From assembly GCA_963978545.1 (NCBI GenBank), contig OZ021723.1, positions 44,779,069 to 44,843,068 on the forward strand: a stretch of 64,000 nucleotides of DNA, in the 5' to 3' direction. Positions 33,801 through 43,709 of the stretch are shown one piece after another; the stretch's first letter is position 1, and every line of letters starts with the position of its first letter. Made by a program: the position numbers and the translations under genes. The notes beneath the pieces were generated by a model that had not been told where the DNA came from, did no database searches, and saw only the letters and a program-made list of their open reading frames with translations. The stretch is from Linyphia triangularis (lineage: Eukaryota; Arthropoda; Arachnida; Araneae; Linyphiidae).

Positions 33801-36260
33801 CTTCATAGCCGTAGATATTGATCCTCAAGTTGTTGAGGTTTTCAATTATCCGGACTTTGCAGGGTTGGACGGGACAGCTTACATTTCCCATTTTGAGCTC
33901 CTGCTCGAATTCCAGATAGTGAGAAACTCTGTATGGATGATCTGTATAGCTCATGGGGTGGAGGGCAGCCAGGACAGACCAGATGAAACATTTATTGTCT
34001 TCATTCTGGATGTTGAGAACTGCTTGCTTTGCTGCTAACTTGTTGGGTAACTTGAAGTGGCTAGCAGGGGCTAGAGGTTGGTATGTGGCAGTCTTCACCT
34101 CCAAATGAATAATTTCATCGAGGACCCATCCAGATCCCCGCTCGATGAATTCATCGAAGGAGGACTTGATTTTGGCGAAGGCTTGGTCGATGTGTTCAGG
34201 GAGGACGCTGTCCTCCAGCTCCATTTGCACCTTGCTCCGGAAATAGGGTGTGGCAAATTCTTCATCTCCCTCATCACTCTTGCGAACGAACCGGATCTTG
34301 GACACAACATACCACTTGATGGCCCTCTTCTCTCCCAACTCCTCCTGCAGCACATCCTGAACTTGAGGATGACTTTCCCTAATGAAGAGAAGCAGGTCTC
34401 CAACTGCCTCTTCACTCGGGAATAAATGACGGGTGGCAAAGACATCAGACGTCTTCACCTCTACTCTCCTCCTTCTGGGTGCAGGGGATGCAGGTTGAAT
34501 TCCTCCTACTTGGGCAACTCGAAGGTGGGTGAGAAGATGTTGCATCATGACATCTTTACGTCCAAAACTTTTTCCACAATCAGGACATGCATGAGGGGTG
34601 GCAGATTGATGAGTCTTCATATGTCTGATGAGGTTTGAGTTGATGGTGAAGGATTTGTTGCAAACTCTACAAGTGAAATCCTTAGCACTTGAATGTGTCT
34701 TCAGATGTGCGTTGAAGTGACCTTTGTGAATGAAGGACTTCTCACAAATAACGCAGACCTGTTGAAAAAAAAAAAATTAGGATGAGTTTCAAGAAATTAT
34801 TCGAAGTATGCAACATAGAAATAGTTACATGATAGTTATATCTATATTAAGTATTAAAAAAAAAAAAATTATTGAAGGCAACACATTTTTTCCAAAACTT
34901 TATTTAAAAATATCTTCTTCTGAAAACACATTATTTGTAGAAATATCTAAAATCTTTATTACAAAAATGGATTGAAAATCTTCAAATATATTAACCTAAA
35001 ACATTTTACAAAATATGTCTTCTCTAAAAATTACTTAATTTGTAAAATATCTGAAAACATTTTTTATTAAAAATACTTTATTTCTATAAACTATCTATAT
35101 ATGCTTTATTTTAAATAAAAGTATCTAAAAAACTCTCTCTGCAAAATATAATTTAAAAACTAATACTTACATGAGGTTCAACATTGGAATTCATAACATT
35201 GGAAGGTCCAGCAATTGAGGATGCAGCATGTTGTGAGGGTCCAGCAACAAGTACCTGAAAAAATTATTTAACATTTAAATAAGCTTTTTTAACATATTCT
35301 AAACAATAGTTTATCCTTTGAATGTAATACTTACAGTTTTCTGATGGATTTTCAGATGACGATTAAGATGTCCCTTATGATTAAAGCCCTTCTGACAGAT
35401 GGTACAGACCTGTTGAAAATAAAACTTTGAGTAATATGTTTTAAAAGTTAATATTCTTTCACCTAAATGATTGAAATAATACTTACATGTAAACCGCGTG
35501 AGGTGGATGCAGCATTAGAAGGTTCAGCAGCAGTAGGTTCAATAACAACCTCCTAAAGTAAGATATTGAGAAATTATTCTAAGTTGTTTTTTTTGTTACG
35601 TCAGAGAAAAATTTTGGCATGAATTTGGAGCGACTTTGAATAGTTACAATATTGAAAATTGCTAAGTACAAAAAGTAATGAAAATTTTGGCGTGAATTTG
35701 GGGCGACTTTGAATAGTTACTGCACTGACAATTACTAAGTACAAAAAGTAATGAAAATTTCAGCGTGAATTTGGGGCGACTTTGAATAGTTACAACATTG
35801 AAAATTACTAAGTACAAAAACATTAAAAATTTTGGCGTGAACTAATATTCAAGTGAATGACATTTAGAAAAAATACCAAGTACAAAAGTAATACAAATTA
35901 TGGCGTGAATCTTATACTAATGAATAACATTTAGAAAAAGTTTTAAAGAACCCATTATTGACGAATTTCAAATATAATTGAGAAAGTTTTAAGTGAACAA
36001 ATCAATTATGCAACGTTAAATAACACAGTTTAAAATTTATCTTAGACATTAAACATTCATCTACTTAAAAGCAACAAGTTTAATCTTATTTAAAGAATAT
36101 TCTTTAAGATACATAGTAAGTAATTTTAAAAGTTTAAGATAAATACAATCTATAAGCATTCAAACATAATTTAAAAATATATTACTAAAAGAGCACTTAC
36201 TTGGTCATTAAGACTAGAGACAACGACAACCATGGGAGAAGGAGAACGTGATGATGACAT
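30894..36260 (-). CDS. POLB: Polinton protein-primed DNA polymerase B with N-terminal zinc fingers
   Basis: Seven coding exons with GT-AG borders: 36260-36201, 35552-35487, 35409-35335, 35254-35171, 34758-32811, 32732-32217 and 32131-30894. The sum is 3987 nt (1328 residues plus stop) with consistent phases. One C2H2 finger is in exon 3 (CTICQKGF...HLKIH) and three open exon 5 (CVICEKSF, CRVCNKSF, CPDCGKSF). Next come KCFIWSVLAALHP and the exonuclease site YIIYADFEA (about residue 520), then DHDHLTGQFRQVLHNECNL. Exo II is FIDSLQFLNASL and Exo III is YVKTDVLLLADVF. Polymerase motif A is YLDANNLYG-WAM, split by the last intron; B is NNAVFGKTMEN; C is FTDTDSL. It should copy the element DNA from a protein primer. 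All catalytic residues are present. Confidence 0.9.
35590..35850. repeat. tandem repeats of ~76 bp in PolB intron 1
   Basis: About three and a half units containing GGCGTGAATTTGGGGCGACT and TTGAATAGTTAC, then AAGTACAAAAAGTAATGAAA. They lie in the intron between coding exons 1 and 2. Confidence 0.85.
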
Positions 36261-36269
36261 TATAAATAA

Positions 36270-36788
36270 CTGAAATTGAAAAAATATATATAAATATCGA
36301 AAGAAAAAAAACATACATTTTCAACACAAGTTGGAAATAATTTTTATGTAATAGTTGAATCGACTACTTTAACATGATGCGATTGTTAAGCCTAACAAAT
36401 GCACGCGGTACTTAAGCCTAACATGATGCGATTGTTAAGCCTAACAAATGCACGCGGTACTTAAGCCTAACAATGCACGCGATACTTAATCTAGCAAATG
36501 CATTCGATAGTCCATTTCAATATATAAATTTAACACACGATAAATAACTTCAGTTAAAATAATTTGTCTGCTAATATTAAATAATATACATACATCTTAA
36601 ATTTACTGAACGGATAACTTAAACCTTTAACATGTAATACAGAAAAATATTTGAATGAACGCGATTCTTTACCCTAATACATATAGTAAAATAATTTAAC
36701 ATTTAAATATACATGTTACTTAAAACATTTGAATACACATAATACTTAAAAGATACTAACATTTCACAAATAATAAAAATTCACTTAC
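36270..36788 (-). other. PolB 5' UTR intron
   Basis: Minus-strand donor TTCG|GTAAGTGA at 36788 and acceptor ATTTCAG at 36270, nine bases before the PolB start codon. Predicted from splice-site quality and position relative to the TATA box at 36921-36928. Confidence 0.55.
36368..36512. repeat. tandem repeats of ~54 bp in the PolB leader intron
   Basis: Two near-perfect units with CATGATGCGATTGTTAAGCC and AACAAATGCACGCGGTACTT, then a decayed third. They lie between the non-coding first exon (donor at 36788) and the exon carrying the start codon (acceptor at 36270). Confidence 0.85.
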
Positions 36789-36920
36789 CGAATAATTCAG
36801 ATGAAATCAGCAAAAAGCTATAATAGCAGCAAGCACGATAAGCAAATACTATGCAAACACGATAAACGTCTTTCGCACTCAGGAATCTAAGTAGAAATGG
36901 AGAGACGGCAACCGGTAGCG

Positions 36921-36928
36921 TATATATA
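36921..36928 (-). promoter_or_regulatory. PolB TATA box
   Basis: TATATATA about 130 bp upstream of the leader donor on the minus strand. Next to it lie GATCACGTGA (E-box like) and ACCAATCAGA (CCAAT). Confidence 0.5.
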
Positions 36929-37722
36929 TGGGGGGTGATCACGTGACTTCACCGACCAATCAGATTTCACGGTAAAGGGCGCTGCTTGGTTCTAACCGAT
37001 CAGAGCGAGTGGGGAGCGAGACTAGGCATGTTTCAACACGCTTCAACGCGTTTGCGTGTTGAGTTGTTGATAACGATTGCAAAATATAAACTCATTGGCT
37101 TTTAACACATGACGTCATAATGATGATATGGCTGGAATCTAGCATTTAAACAGATAAGGTATTGGCGCTTATTTATTAAATGAATATTTATTTATAGAAA
37201 AATTATCACGTGGGTTTTTAACGTTGATACTTGTTGAAATGGAAAGATTTAAGTAATAGTTTATGAATAATTATAAAATATAATTTAAACTAATTTTAAA
37301 ACTTGCAGAAAAATTACCACGTGGTGGGAATTGAAGATAGCGTTCTTGCTTGAAAAATATTTATGTTACGTCACAGAGGGGATATAGTGGGAATTTTGCA
37401 TTTAAACGGAGTTTCAAGGAATTTTAAGGTATTGGTATGATCTTAAGGATATTAATTTTATCAAGTTTTGTTCTTTATAAGGTAAAGTTTATAGTTGAAT
37501 GTGTTAGTTGCAAGTATGGTTCTATCGAGTGAGGTTGTGAATACTGCATACTTGTGTATTTGTTTATGTGTTGCATTATTATTTATTTATTTTTTAAGTA
37601 GTAGTGATCGATTCGCTATCGATTTTACGCTTCGTCTCAATGAAACTGGAAACTTATCTATTTCAATATGAAAATGTTAAGACTTAGGATACAGATAAGA
37701 GTTAATAAAATTTCTTGCTGTA
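36929..37722. other. divergent intergenic region between PolB and integrase
   Basis: Separates the two transcription units of the Polinton. It holds CCAAT (36956-36960) and CACGTG-type motifs and a TGACGTCA at about 37109. I see no third gene. Confidence 0.5.
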
Positions 37723-38691
37723 ATGAATGCGACGTATCAAGACCCGGGTCATGTAGCAAGTTTCGGTGGTATCGATGCATTATACCGTGCCTCAGGAAGA
37801 AAGATTCCCAAGAAAACGATACAGAAATGGCTAAAGGGGGTGGATGCGTACACTCTACACAAGTCCATTCGTCATAAATTTCCTACGAATCGGGTGATTG
37901 TTTATAGCATTGATCAGCAATGGCAAGCGGATTTGGTGGATATGTCAAGTCTTCAAAAGTTTAATGATGGTTATCTCTTTATTTTGAGTTGTATTGATGT
38001 GCTATCAAAGTTTGGATGGCTAATTCCTCTGAAACGAAAGAGAGGTATAGATATTGTTGAAGCTTTTCAAATAATATTCGATCAGCGAACTCCGAAATCA
38101 CTTCAGACTGATCAGGGAACGGAATTTAAGAATAATCTATTTCAGACCTTGTTAAAAAAGAAGGGGATTAGATTTTTCACGACATATAATTTGTCGAAAG
38201 CAAACATAGTCGAGCGTTGGAATAGAAGTATTAAAACTAAAATGTGGAAGTACTTTACTGCTAAAAATACGCATAGATACATTGATTATAACTTTTCACT
38301 AAATCTTGTAATACGTCATACTTACCATTCAAGTATAAAAAGAGCTCCCGTGGAGGTGAATGCCGAAAATGAACAAGATGTTTGGTTCACTCTCTATGGA
38401 GATATGGAGAATTTACCTAAACCCAAATGCGTATTTAATGTAGATGATGTAGTTCGCATTTCAAAGAAGAAATTAACCTTTGAAAAAGGGTATGAAACGA
38501 ATTGGACGGAAGAATTGTTTGTCATAACAGAGTGTGTCAAGAGACAACCTGCAGTGTATAGAGTGAATGATTTATTAGGAGAGCCTATACAAGGAACGTT
38601 TTACGCACAAGAGTTACAAAAAGTAACAATGAAAGACGAATTTCCTGTTGAAGAAGTTTTAAGAAAACGCATGCGTAAAAAGAAAATTTAA
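37723..38691 (+). CDS. INT: Polinton retroviral-type integrase, stop before chromodomain
   Basis: ATG at 37723 (MNATYQDPGH), with an in-frame stop 27 nt upstream. The family-typical N-terminus has FGGIDALYRASG and a KWLKGVDAYTLHK zinc-binding-type segment. The rve core has QWQADLVDM (D70), LQTDQGTEF (D130) and IVERWNRSIK (E164), a D-D(33)E triad. An SH3-like C-terminal part follows (VDDVVRISKKK). It stops at TAA 38689-38691, but the same frame continues to 38766 with YFVKYRGYPDKFNQWIP, a chromodomain signature. So either the chromodomain was recently cut off or this stop is read through. The enzyme inserts the element DNA, leaving the 6-bp duplication. Confidence 0.88.
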   Translation: MNATYQDPGHVASFGGIDALYRASGRKIPKKTIQKWLKGVDAYTLHKSIRHKFPTNRVIVYSIDQQWQADLVDMSSLQKFNDGYLFILSCIDVLSKFGWLIPLKRKRGIDIVEAFQIIFDQRTPKSLQTDQGTEFKNNLFQTLLKKKGIRFFTTYNLSKANIVERWNRSIKTKMWKYFTAKNTHRYIDYNFSLNLVIRHTYHSSIKRAPVEVNAENEQDVWFTLYGDMENLPKPKCVFNVDDVVRISKKKLTFEKGYETNWTEELFVITECVKRQPAVYRVNDLLGEPIQGTFYAQELQKVTMKDEFPVEEVLRKRMRKKKI

Positions 38692-38766
38692 TATTTTGTG
38701 AAATATCGAGGATACCCCGACAAGTTTAATCAATGGATCCCCACTTCAAACTTACTAGCCCTATAA
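38692..38766 (+). pseudogene. detached integrase chromodomain fragment
   Basis: In frame with the integrase, after its TAA. YFVKYRGYPDKFNQW matches the aromatic-cage part of a chromodomain, and the fragment ends at TAA 38764-38766. Polinton integrases usually carry this domain at the C-terminus. The last codons overlap the penton gene's TATA box. Confidence 0.75.
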
Positions 38767-38769
38767 ATA
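38762..38769 (+). promoter_or_regulatory. TATA box of the capsid gene cluster
   Basis: TATAAATA starts 42 nt upstream of the penton start codon at 38804 and overlaps the terminal stop of the integrase chromodomain frame. The 109-residue gene has TATAAAA at the same 42-nt distance from its start (46157 to 46199). Confidence 0.55.
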
Positions 38770-38803
38770 CTACTAGCACATGTTGCAAGACTCATTTGCT
38801 ATC

Positions 38804-39547
38804 ATGAGTTTCTACATAACACTCATCTCGGATAGTTCCATGTCCTATTTTCCTGAAAATAAAATTTCCCATTTTATTACTCGCTTACCCATACCAATTG
38901 AACTGAAAGGAGAATGGGAAGTTGGAACGGTAGAGTTTTTATATCCGCATACTTGGTATAATGTGAATCATCAAAATAATTTAATTGGATTCGAGACGAG
39001 TGGAAAGTTAGAGGTAGGAAGAAGATTACCTCCGGGTTGTTATGAGACAGTTCCTGATATTTTAAAGGCTATTTATGTGAAAGAACATGATGATAAAATT
39101 GTCACAAGTTATAATGCGGTAACTAAGCGTGTTCAGATAACTGTGAAAAATAATGCGAAACTCATATTATATCAAGGACTTGCTGAAATGCTTGGATTTG
39201 AACCTATGGAAATAACTTCGTTTGACGCAAGTATAGAAGCAACTGTTGTGGGTCCATTCGTAGCCGACCCCTCTGCACATTATCGCGTATTGATGATTTA
39301 TACGGATATAGTGGAACCACAAATTGTGGGAGATGTCTTAGCACCTCTCCTTCGAGTGGTTAGAGTGAGAGGACAAGATGGTGAGATGATTAGCGAACAG
39401 TATGATAGACCGCACTACTTACCTGTAAACCGGAAAATTATTGAGACTTTGGAAATCGTTATAAGGACGCACTCGGGATGTTTAACGCCATTTGAACGTG
39501 GGCGCTCATACGTGAAGTTACACTTTCGTCAGAAGTCTCTCTCATAA
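38804..39547 (+). CDS. Polinton minor capsid (penton-like) protein
   Basis: I take the ATG at 38804 (MSFYITLISDSSMSYFPEN) over one 24 nt upstream because of the TATA spacing and family look. 247 residues. The opening (ITLISDSS..YFPENKISHFITRLP, then GEWEVGTVEFLYPHTWYNV) and the tail (LHFRQKSL) are features of the single jelly-roll penton proteins of Polintons. Its role would be the five-fold vertices of an icosahedral particle. The stop overlaps the start of the next gene as TAATG. Frame intact. Confidence 0.82.
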   Translation: MSFYITLISDSSMSYFPENKISHFITRLPIPIELKGEWEVGTVEFLYPHTWYNVNHQNNLIGFETSGKLEVGRRLPPGCYETVPDILKAIYVKEHDDKIVTSYNAVTKRVQITVKNNAKLILYQGLAEMLGFEPMEITSFDASIEATVVGPFVADPSAHYRVLMIYTDIVEPQIVGDVLAPLLRVVRVRGQDGEMISEQYDRPHYLPVNRKIIETLEIVIRTHSGCLTPFERGRSYVKLHFRQKSLS

Positions 39548-40350
39548 TGTATGTCCCTTACAGGGACGACGGGAACGGGGGGCGTAGGGGGCGACTCACC
39601 CCCCCAAAGTTTTAGAAAGTTGGACAGTCGGCAAATTTTCAAAAATTGTATCGAGATTTTTCTTTTTCAAAAGTCGATCCACAATAAAATCGAATTAAAT
39701 GGGGGGGGGGGGGAATTAAAAATATCTGAATGCAGCGTGACCCGAGTTTGACGAATCGACATTTTTACAATAGAAGTCTATTATAGGGGAGTCGGTGTCT
39801 TTTTTGCCGGCTACAATGATGGACTGCGAACGCAAATATTACCATATAAATATTACCATAAGTTTTTAGAAAGGCTGGTAGTTGGCAAATTTCTGAAATT
39901 TTATCCCTTCTTTTAAAAATCCCTACTGACGGATGTTTCAAAACATATTGAATGGAAAAAGTACAAATAATTAAAACCATTATTAGTATTATAAAATTGT
40001 GATCACAATGCAGCCTCAGTTGACGTCGACAATTTTGAATTGGAGTAAGTATATCCTTTTTGACAGGAACATTAAAATAATATCATCATTGATATCTTCA
40101 CTGACATTAAATAACTTTGATGTGTTACAGTAGATGATATACTTTTATTTGTGGTACGTCAGACAACGCCTCAAAAACCAGGACATACACATTAAACGTC
40201 ATTTACATAAAATATGTAATGTACATCATATGAGTTAAAGGTTTCATACAAAATTTCAAAACACCAAAATTTTGTATGCGAAAATTGACCCGCATTTTAC
40301 AAAGTTATTGCAATTAATGTCAAGTAGAACTCCATAAATGATGTTATGTA

Positions 40351-41088
40351 CAGGATGGTCATAAAGAAACTTTGTCGATATATGGATCTCTAAAGGCAGT
40401 CTCGTTCAACAGATCGAGATGAGATTTCAGGTATAGTTATTCAGAGATATGAGGTCGGAATTCTGTGAATTTCGGCAAAATGGCGCTCACGATTACCCTG
40501 GTTATAGTTACGAATAGCAACGCCTACTTTTTCTAATCGAGAAATGATCACCGCTTGCGAAAACCCTAAAGAGCGTTGGAATGGTACGTGTATCACAAAA
40601 AACGGACGCACAAAATGCAGATCTGCAAACTGCCAACAAAAACACGATCGGAGCAATGGAGGCCGCTCACCAAATATTCAGCTTGGAAAACCGATTAAAT
40701 TGCCTGTGATGGCACTCATGTGAACTTTGGCCTCTGTCAAATGCAAATTTCCACCGTGCGCCTCAATCGCGTTTTTGTTGGCAGTTCGCAGAGCTTTTTT
40801 TTTTGTGCGAGCATAATGCGTCCGCTTTTTTTTTATACACGTACCGTTCCATCTCTCTTTAGGGTTTCCTTATGCGCTGAGCATTTTGCGACAGAAAATA
40901 GTAGACGTTGTCATTTGAAAATTTCCTGCATATAACTATAACCATAACCGTGAGCGCCATTTATTGAAATTCACAGAATCTCGAGCTCATACCTCTGAAT
41001 AACTATACTTGAAATCTCATCTCGATCTGTTAAACGGAACGGAAGCTAGAGGCCCATATATCGGCAAAGTTTCTTTATGACCACCTTG
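40351..41088. mobile_element. long palindromic element flanked by TA
   Basis: The left arm begins CAGGATGGTCATAAAGAAAC and the right arm ends with its near complement, GTTTCTTTATGACCACCTTG, with TA on both sides. The arms are about 350 bp and ~80% or more complementary by eye, with a centre near 40720. TA duplication plus inverted ends suggest a Tc1/mariner-mobilised fold-back element. No coding. Confidence 0.7.
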
Positions 41089-41336
41089 TACTTCATATAT
41101 TGAAAATGCATTCCCAAAATAATGCATGCCACTTGTAAACTGGAAGGCAATATCGAATTTATTCTAACAAAATAATCTTTGGAAAAGTATTGAAAGGTTT
41201 ATTATAATACTATCTAAAATTCTTAATGTTCCCCGTGCTCAAATAGCTGTGGACCGACATTGTCCAATACAACCAGGTTCAGTATATTGCAAATTGTGAG
41301 TATCCTTTCACTCCTATCCTCGATATCTGACGCAAT

Positions 41337-41393
41337 TTGGCCTTTGTGTTGCCCTTGCGCCTAATAAATTTGAAAAACAAACAACCAACCTAT
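41337..41393 (+). repeat. LINE/SINE 3'-tail fragment
   Basis: TTTGTGTTGCCCTTGCGCC...AAACAAACAACCAACC matches the 3' tail of the LINE ending at 28778. Probably a heavily 5'-truncated copy. Confidence 0.6.
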
Positions 41394-43709
41394 CCTGGAT
41401 TTTTAGTCTAAATACCTTTAAAAATATTTCAAATTGGATCAATAAATTTCAAATTAGGATCATAACCATTACATGTGGGTAAGGGAAATGGGGGTAGGTT
41501 TTTGGAAATTTCATGTTGACAGTGATGTTTCTCTTGCTTTGAAGATCAAATGTGCAACTTGTTCTTCCTCAAGATCGGATTAACATTGTAGATTTGAATA
41601 CCCCTCCCCACACCTTTCCCAAAAACCCCACACGTACTATTTCTTATACAGTTTGGTATGTTGTGCTAAAAATTATGGCATGCTTTTTTTATAGAGTATT
41701 TTGTCACTAAATTCGAAGTTCAATTAGTTGCAAATAACTTACCTTTTTGCACATAAATATTGTAGTTTGGTTTAATGCTAAAGTAATCCATTTTATTTTT
41801 AATCCCGCTTAACACTTTAAATCCCAACCCGCCCTATACCGCCTTGTAGAGAATTTCCCAGCTAACCGCCTTTCGGGCGGTTGCAGGTGTAAACCAGGGG
41901 TAAACGTATATTTTCAAGTGAGGGGAACTGCCCTGCCTTAGTTGTTTAAAGCGTGACGGTCCTCAACAATAGGCTATTGTGGGGCATGTAGAGGGGAGAC
42001 ATGGATTTAAAGTACTCAATGTCAAACTGCCCCACCCTTTGGACATGGAGTAAGATAGTCAGGGACTTTTCTTTTATGCGAATCTTGTCATGTACTTAGC
42101 GGTGGCGTTTGTTTCATTGATAAGACGCCAACTAAATTCTCTGACATATCAAGCAGATGACCCAACGCACACCCCTATTGCAGGCTGTATACATATAGTA
42201 ATGATCTTTTAATGGTCGACAGTGACCCCCCACAGCAATCCCAGGAGTGGCAGACAGGAGAACGAGTTGGGCGAGTTCATTTCCAGTTTTTATGAATGGA
42301 AAGTCATCGGGGTTTTGTGAAACCCATAACGCTGACTCCATGGGATTTAAAGGGTTAAGGAAAAAAAAGCTAGCATTTTCAAGTATACTTTCCTTCTTGA
42401 ACAAATGATTATAGTTCAAAAAACGACTAATATTTGCAGAAATTATTGCTGAAAAACCATACAACGTCAGTGAAAAACCACAAAAAATCATTAAATTAAA
42501 TCCAGCAATTTTGATAAAAATATATACTCGAAGTAACTACTTTTAAGAAGTAGGTTTCTGGATTGAATTATTACAAAAAAATTAAGTTTTATTATTAATA
42601 CACGTTTCAAGAAAAATCAAAATCTTTTCTTTTTTAGTTAGGAAAATGTGTTAAAAAGTATTTAAAAATTAAATAATTAACAAATCGTTTTTAATAATAA
42701 TTGTATTTTGCAATGCAACTTGTATCGGAATGAAGCACTTGTACTTTTCAGTTTACTGAATTAGTTTAAGATTCTGGGGGGAAATTCTATCTATCTGCAA
42801 GGTATAAATGTCTCCCCCCAAATAAAAACGCTTCCAAAAATAATCTCATTTGTTTGGAGAGGAAGGGTTAATTTACTAAAAAGAAATGAAAAATTAAATG
42901 AATTTGAAGGAACTTTAACTATAATGTGATGGGAATTTACTTAAAATTTGACATTAAGTACGTATTAATAAAATGCTATAAAATATTAAAAATTGTTTAG
43001 ACGGTAATTTAAAAATAATTCAAACTAATTTCACATTAAATAAAACAATTCACACTTAAATAAAAAGAATACATTAACAATTAGTTTTACATTAATTAAT
43101 AATTAATTATGCAGGAATTATTCATATATTAATTAAAAATTATTTATACGTTAATTTTACATTAATAAAAATTAGTTAATAATTTATTAGCACCTTAATT
43201 TATATTTTCTACATTTACACCGGACATGCCTTGATTTCAGTCGGCAAAAGGATGTCTACGCCCCCCCAACCAAAATTCTTAGTGACGGCCCTGGTCCCTT
43301 ACCAGTGTTGTCAAAAATCTTTCGAAGATTATTATGTGCAGCAGACGGGAAAAGGCTTGAATTATTATCAAGGAAGTTCTTATCAGAGAGGATATGGATT
43401 AGGAGGTCTATTCAGATCATTTTTTCGTGCCGCAGCTCCGCTACTGAAATTAGGTGCTAAAGCTATTGGGAAACAAATGTTTCACAGCGGTGTCAACCTG
43501 ATGAATGATGTTTCTCAAGGTCAAGATTTTAAAATGGCCGCCAAACGAAGACTCAAAGAAGCTGGAAATGTGTTAACAGATAAAGCCGCCACCAAAGTCA
43601 AGACTATGATTGGTAGTGGAAAAAGACATAAAAAGCGTATGCAGAAGAAAAAAACCATCATTCCACGTTCAGCCAAGAAGAAGTGCACATCGCATGATAT
43701 TTTCTCCTA

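Larger units (their letters stand above)
39561..43293. mobile_element. hAT-type non-autonomous element inside the Polinton (3.7 kb)
   Basis: An 8-bp TSD GTCCCTTA lies at 39553-39560 and 43294-43301. Ends: CAGGGACGACGGG on the left and CAGGGCCGTCACT read from the right, both with GGGGGGCGTAG about 25-40 bp inside. No transposase is recognisable in 3.7 kb. The interior holds a nested palindromic element (40351-41088) and a LINE/SINE tail fragment (41337-41393). The small frame at 42132-42491 on the minus strand has no recognisable domain. Confidence 0.82.

Noticed and set aside
41866..41884. Hairpin ACCGCCTTTCGGGCGGT as a terminator
   Set aside because: Looks like a bacterial terminator stem, but this is eukaryotic DNA inside a transposon; no functional support.
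42132..42491. 119-residue minus-strand frame inside the hAT insert as a transposase
   Set aside because: No DDE, BED or hATC-like motif; ordinary length for chance in this composition.
43231..43301. Open frame start (MISVGKRMSTPP) upstream of the small basic Polinton gene
   Set aside because: This stretch lies in the right end of the hAT-type insert and the TSD. The natural start codon is at 39547, on the other side of the insert.
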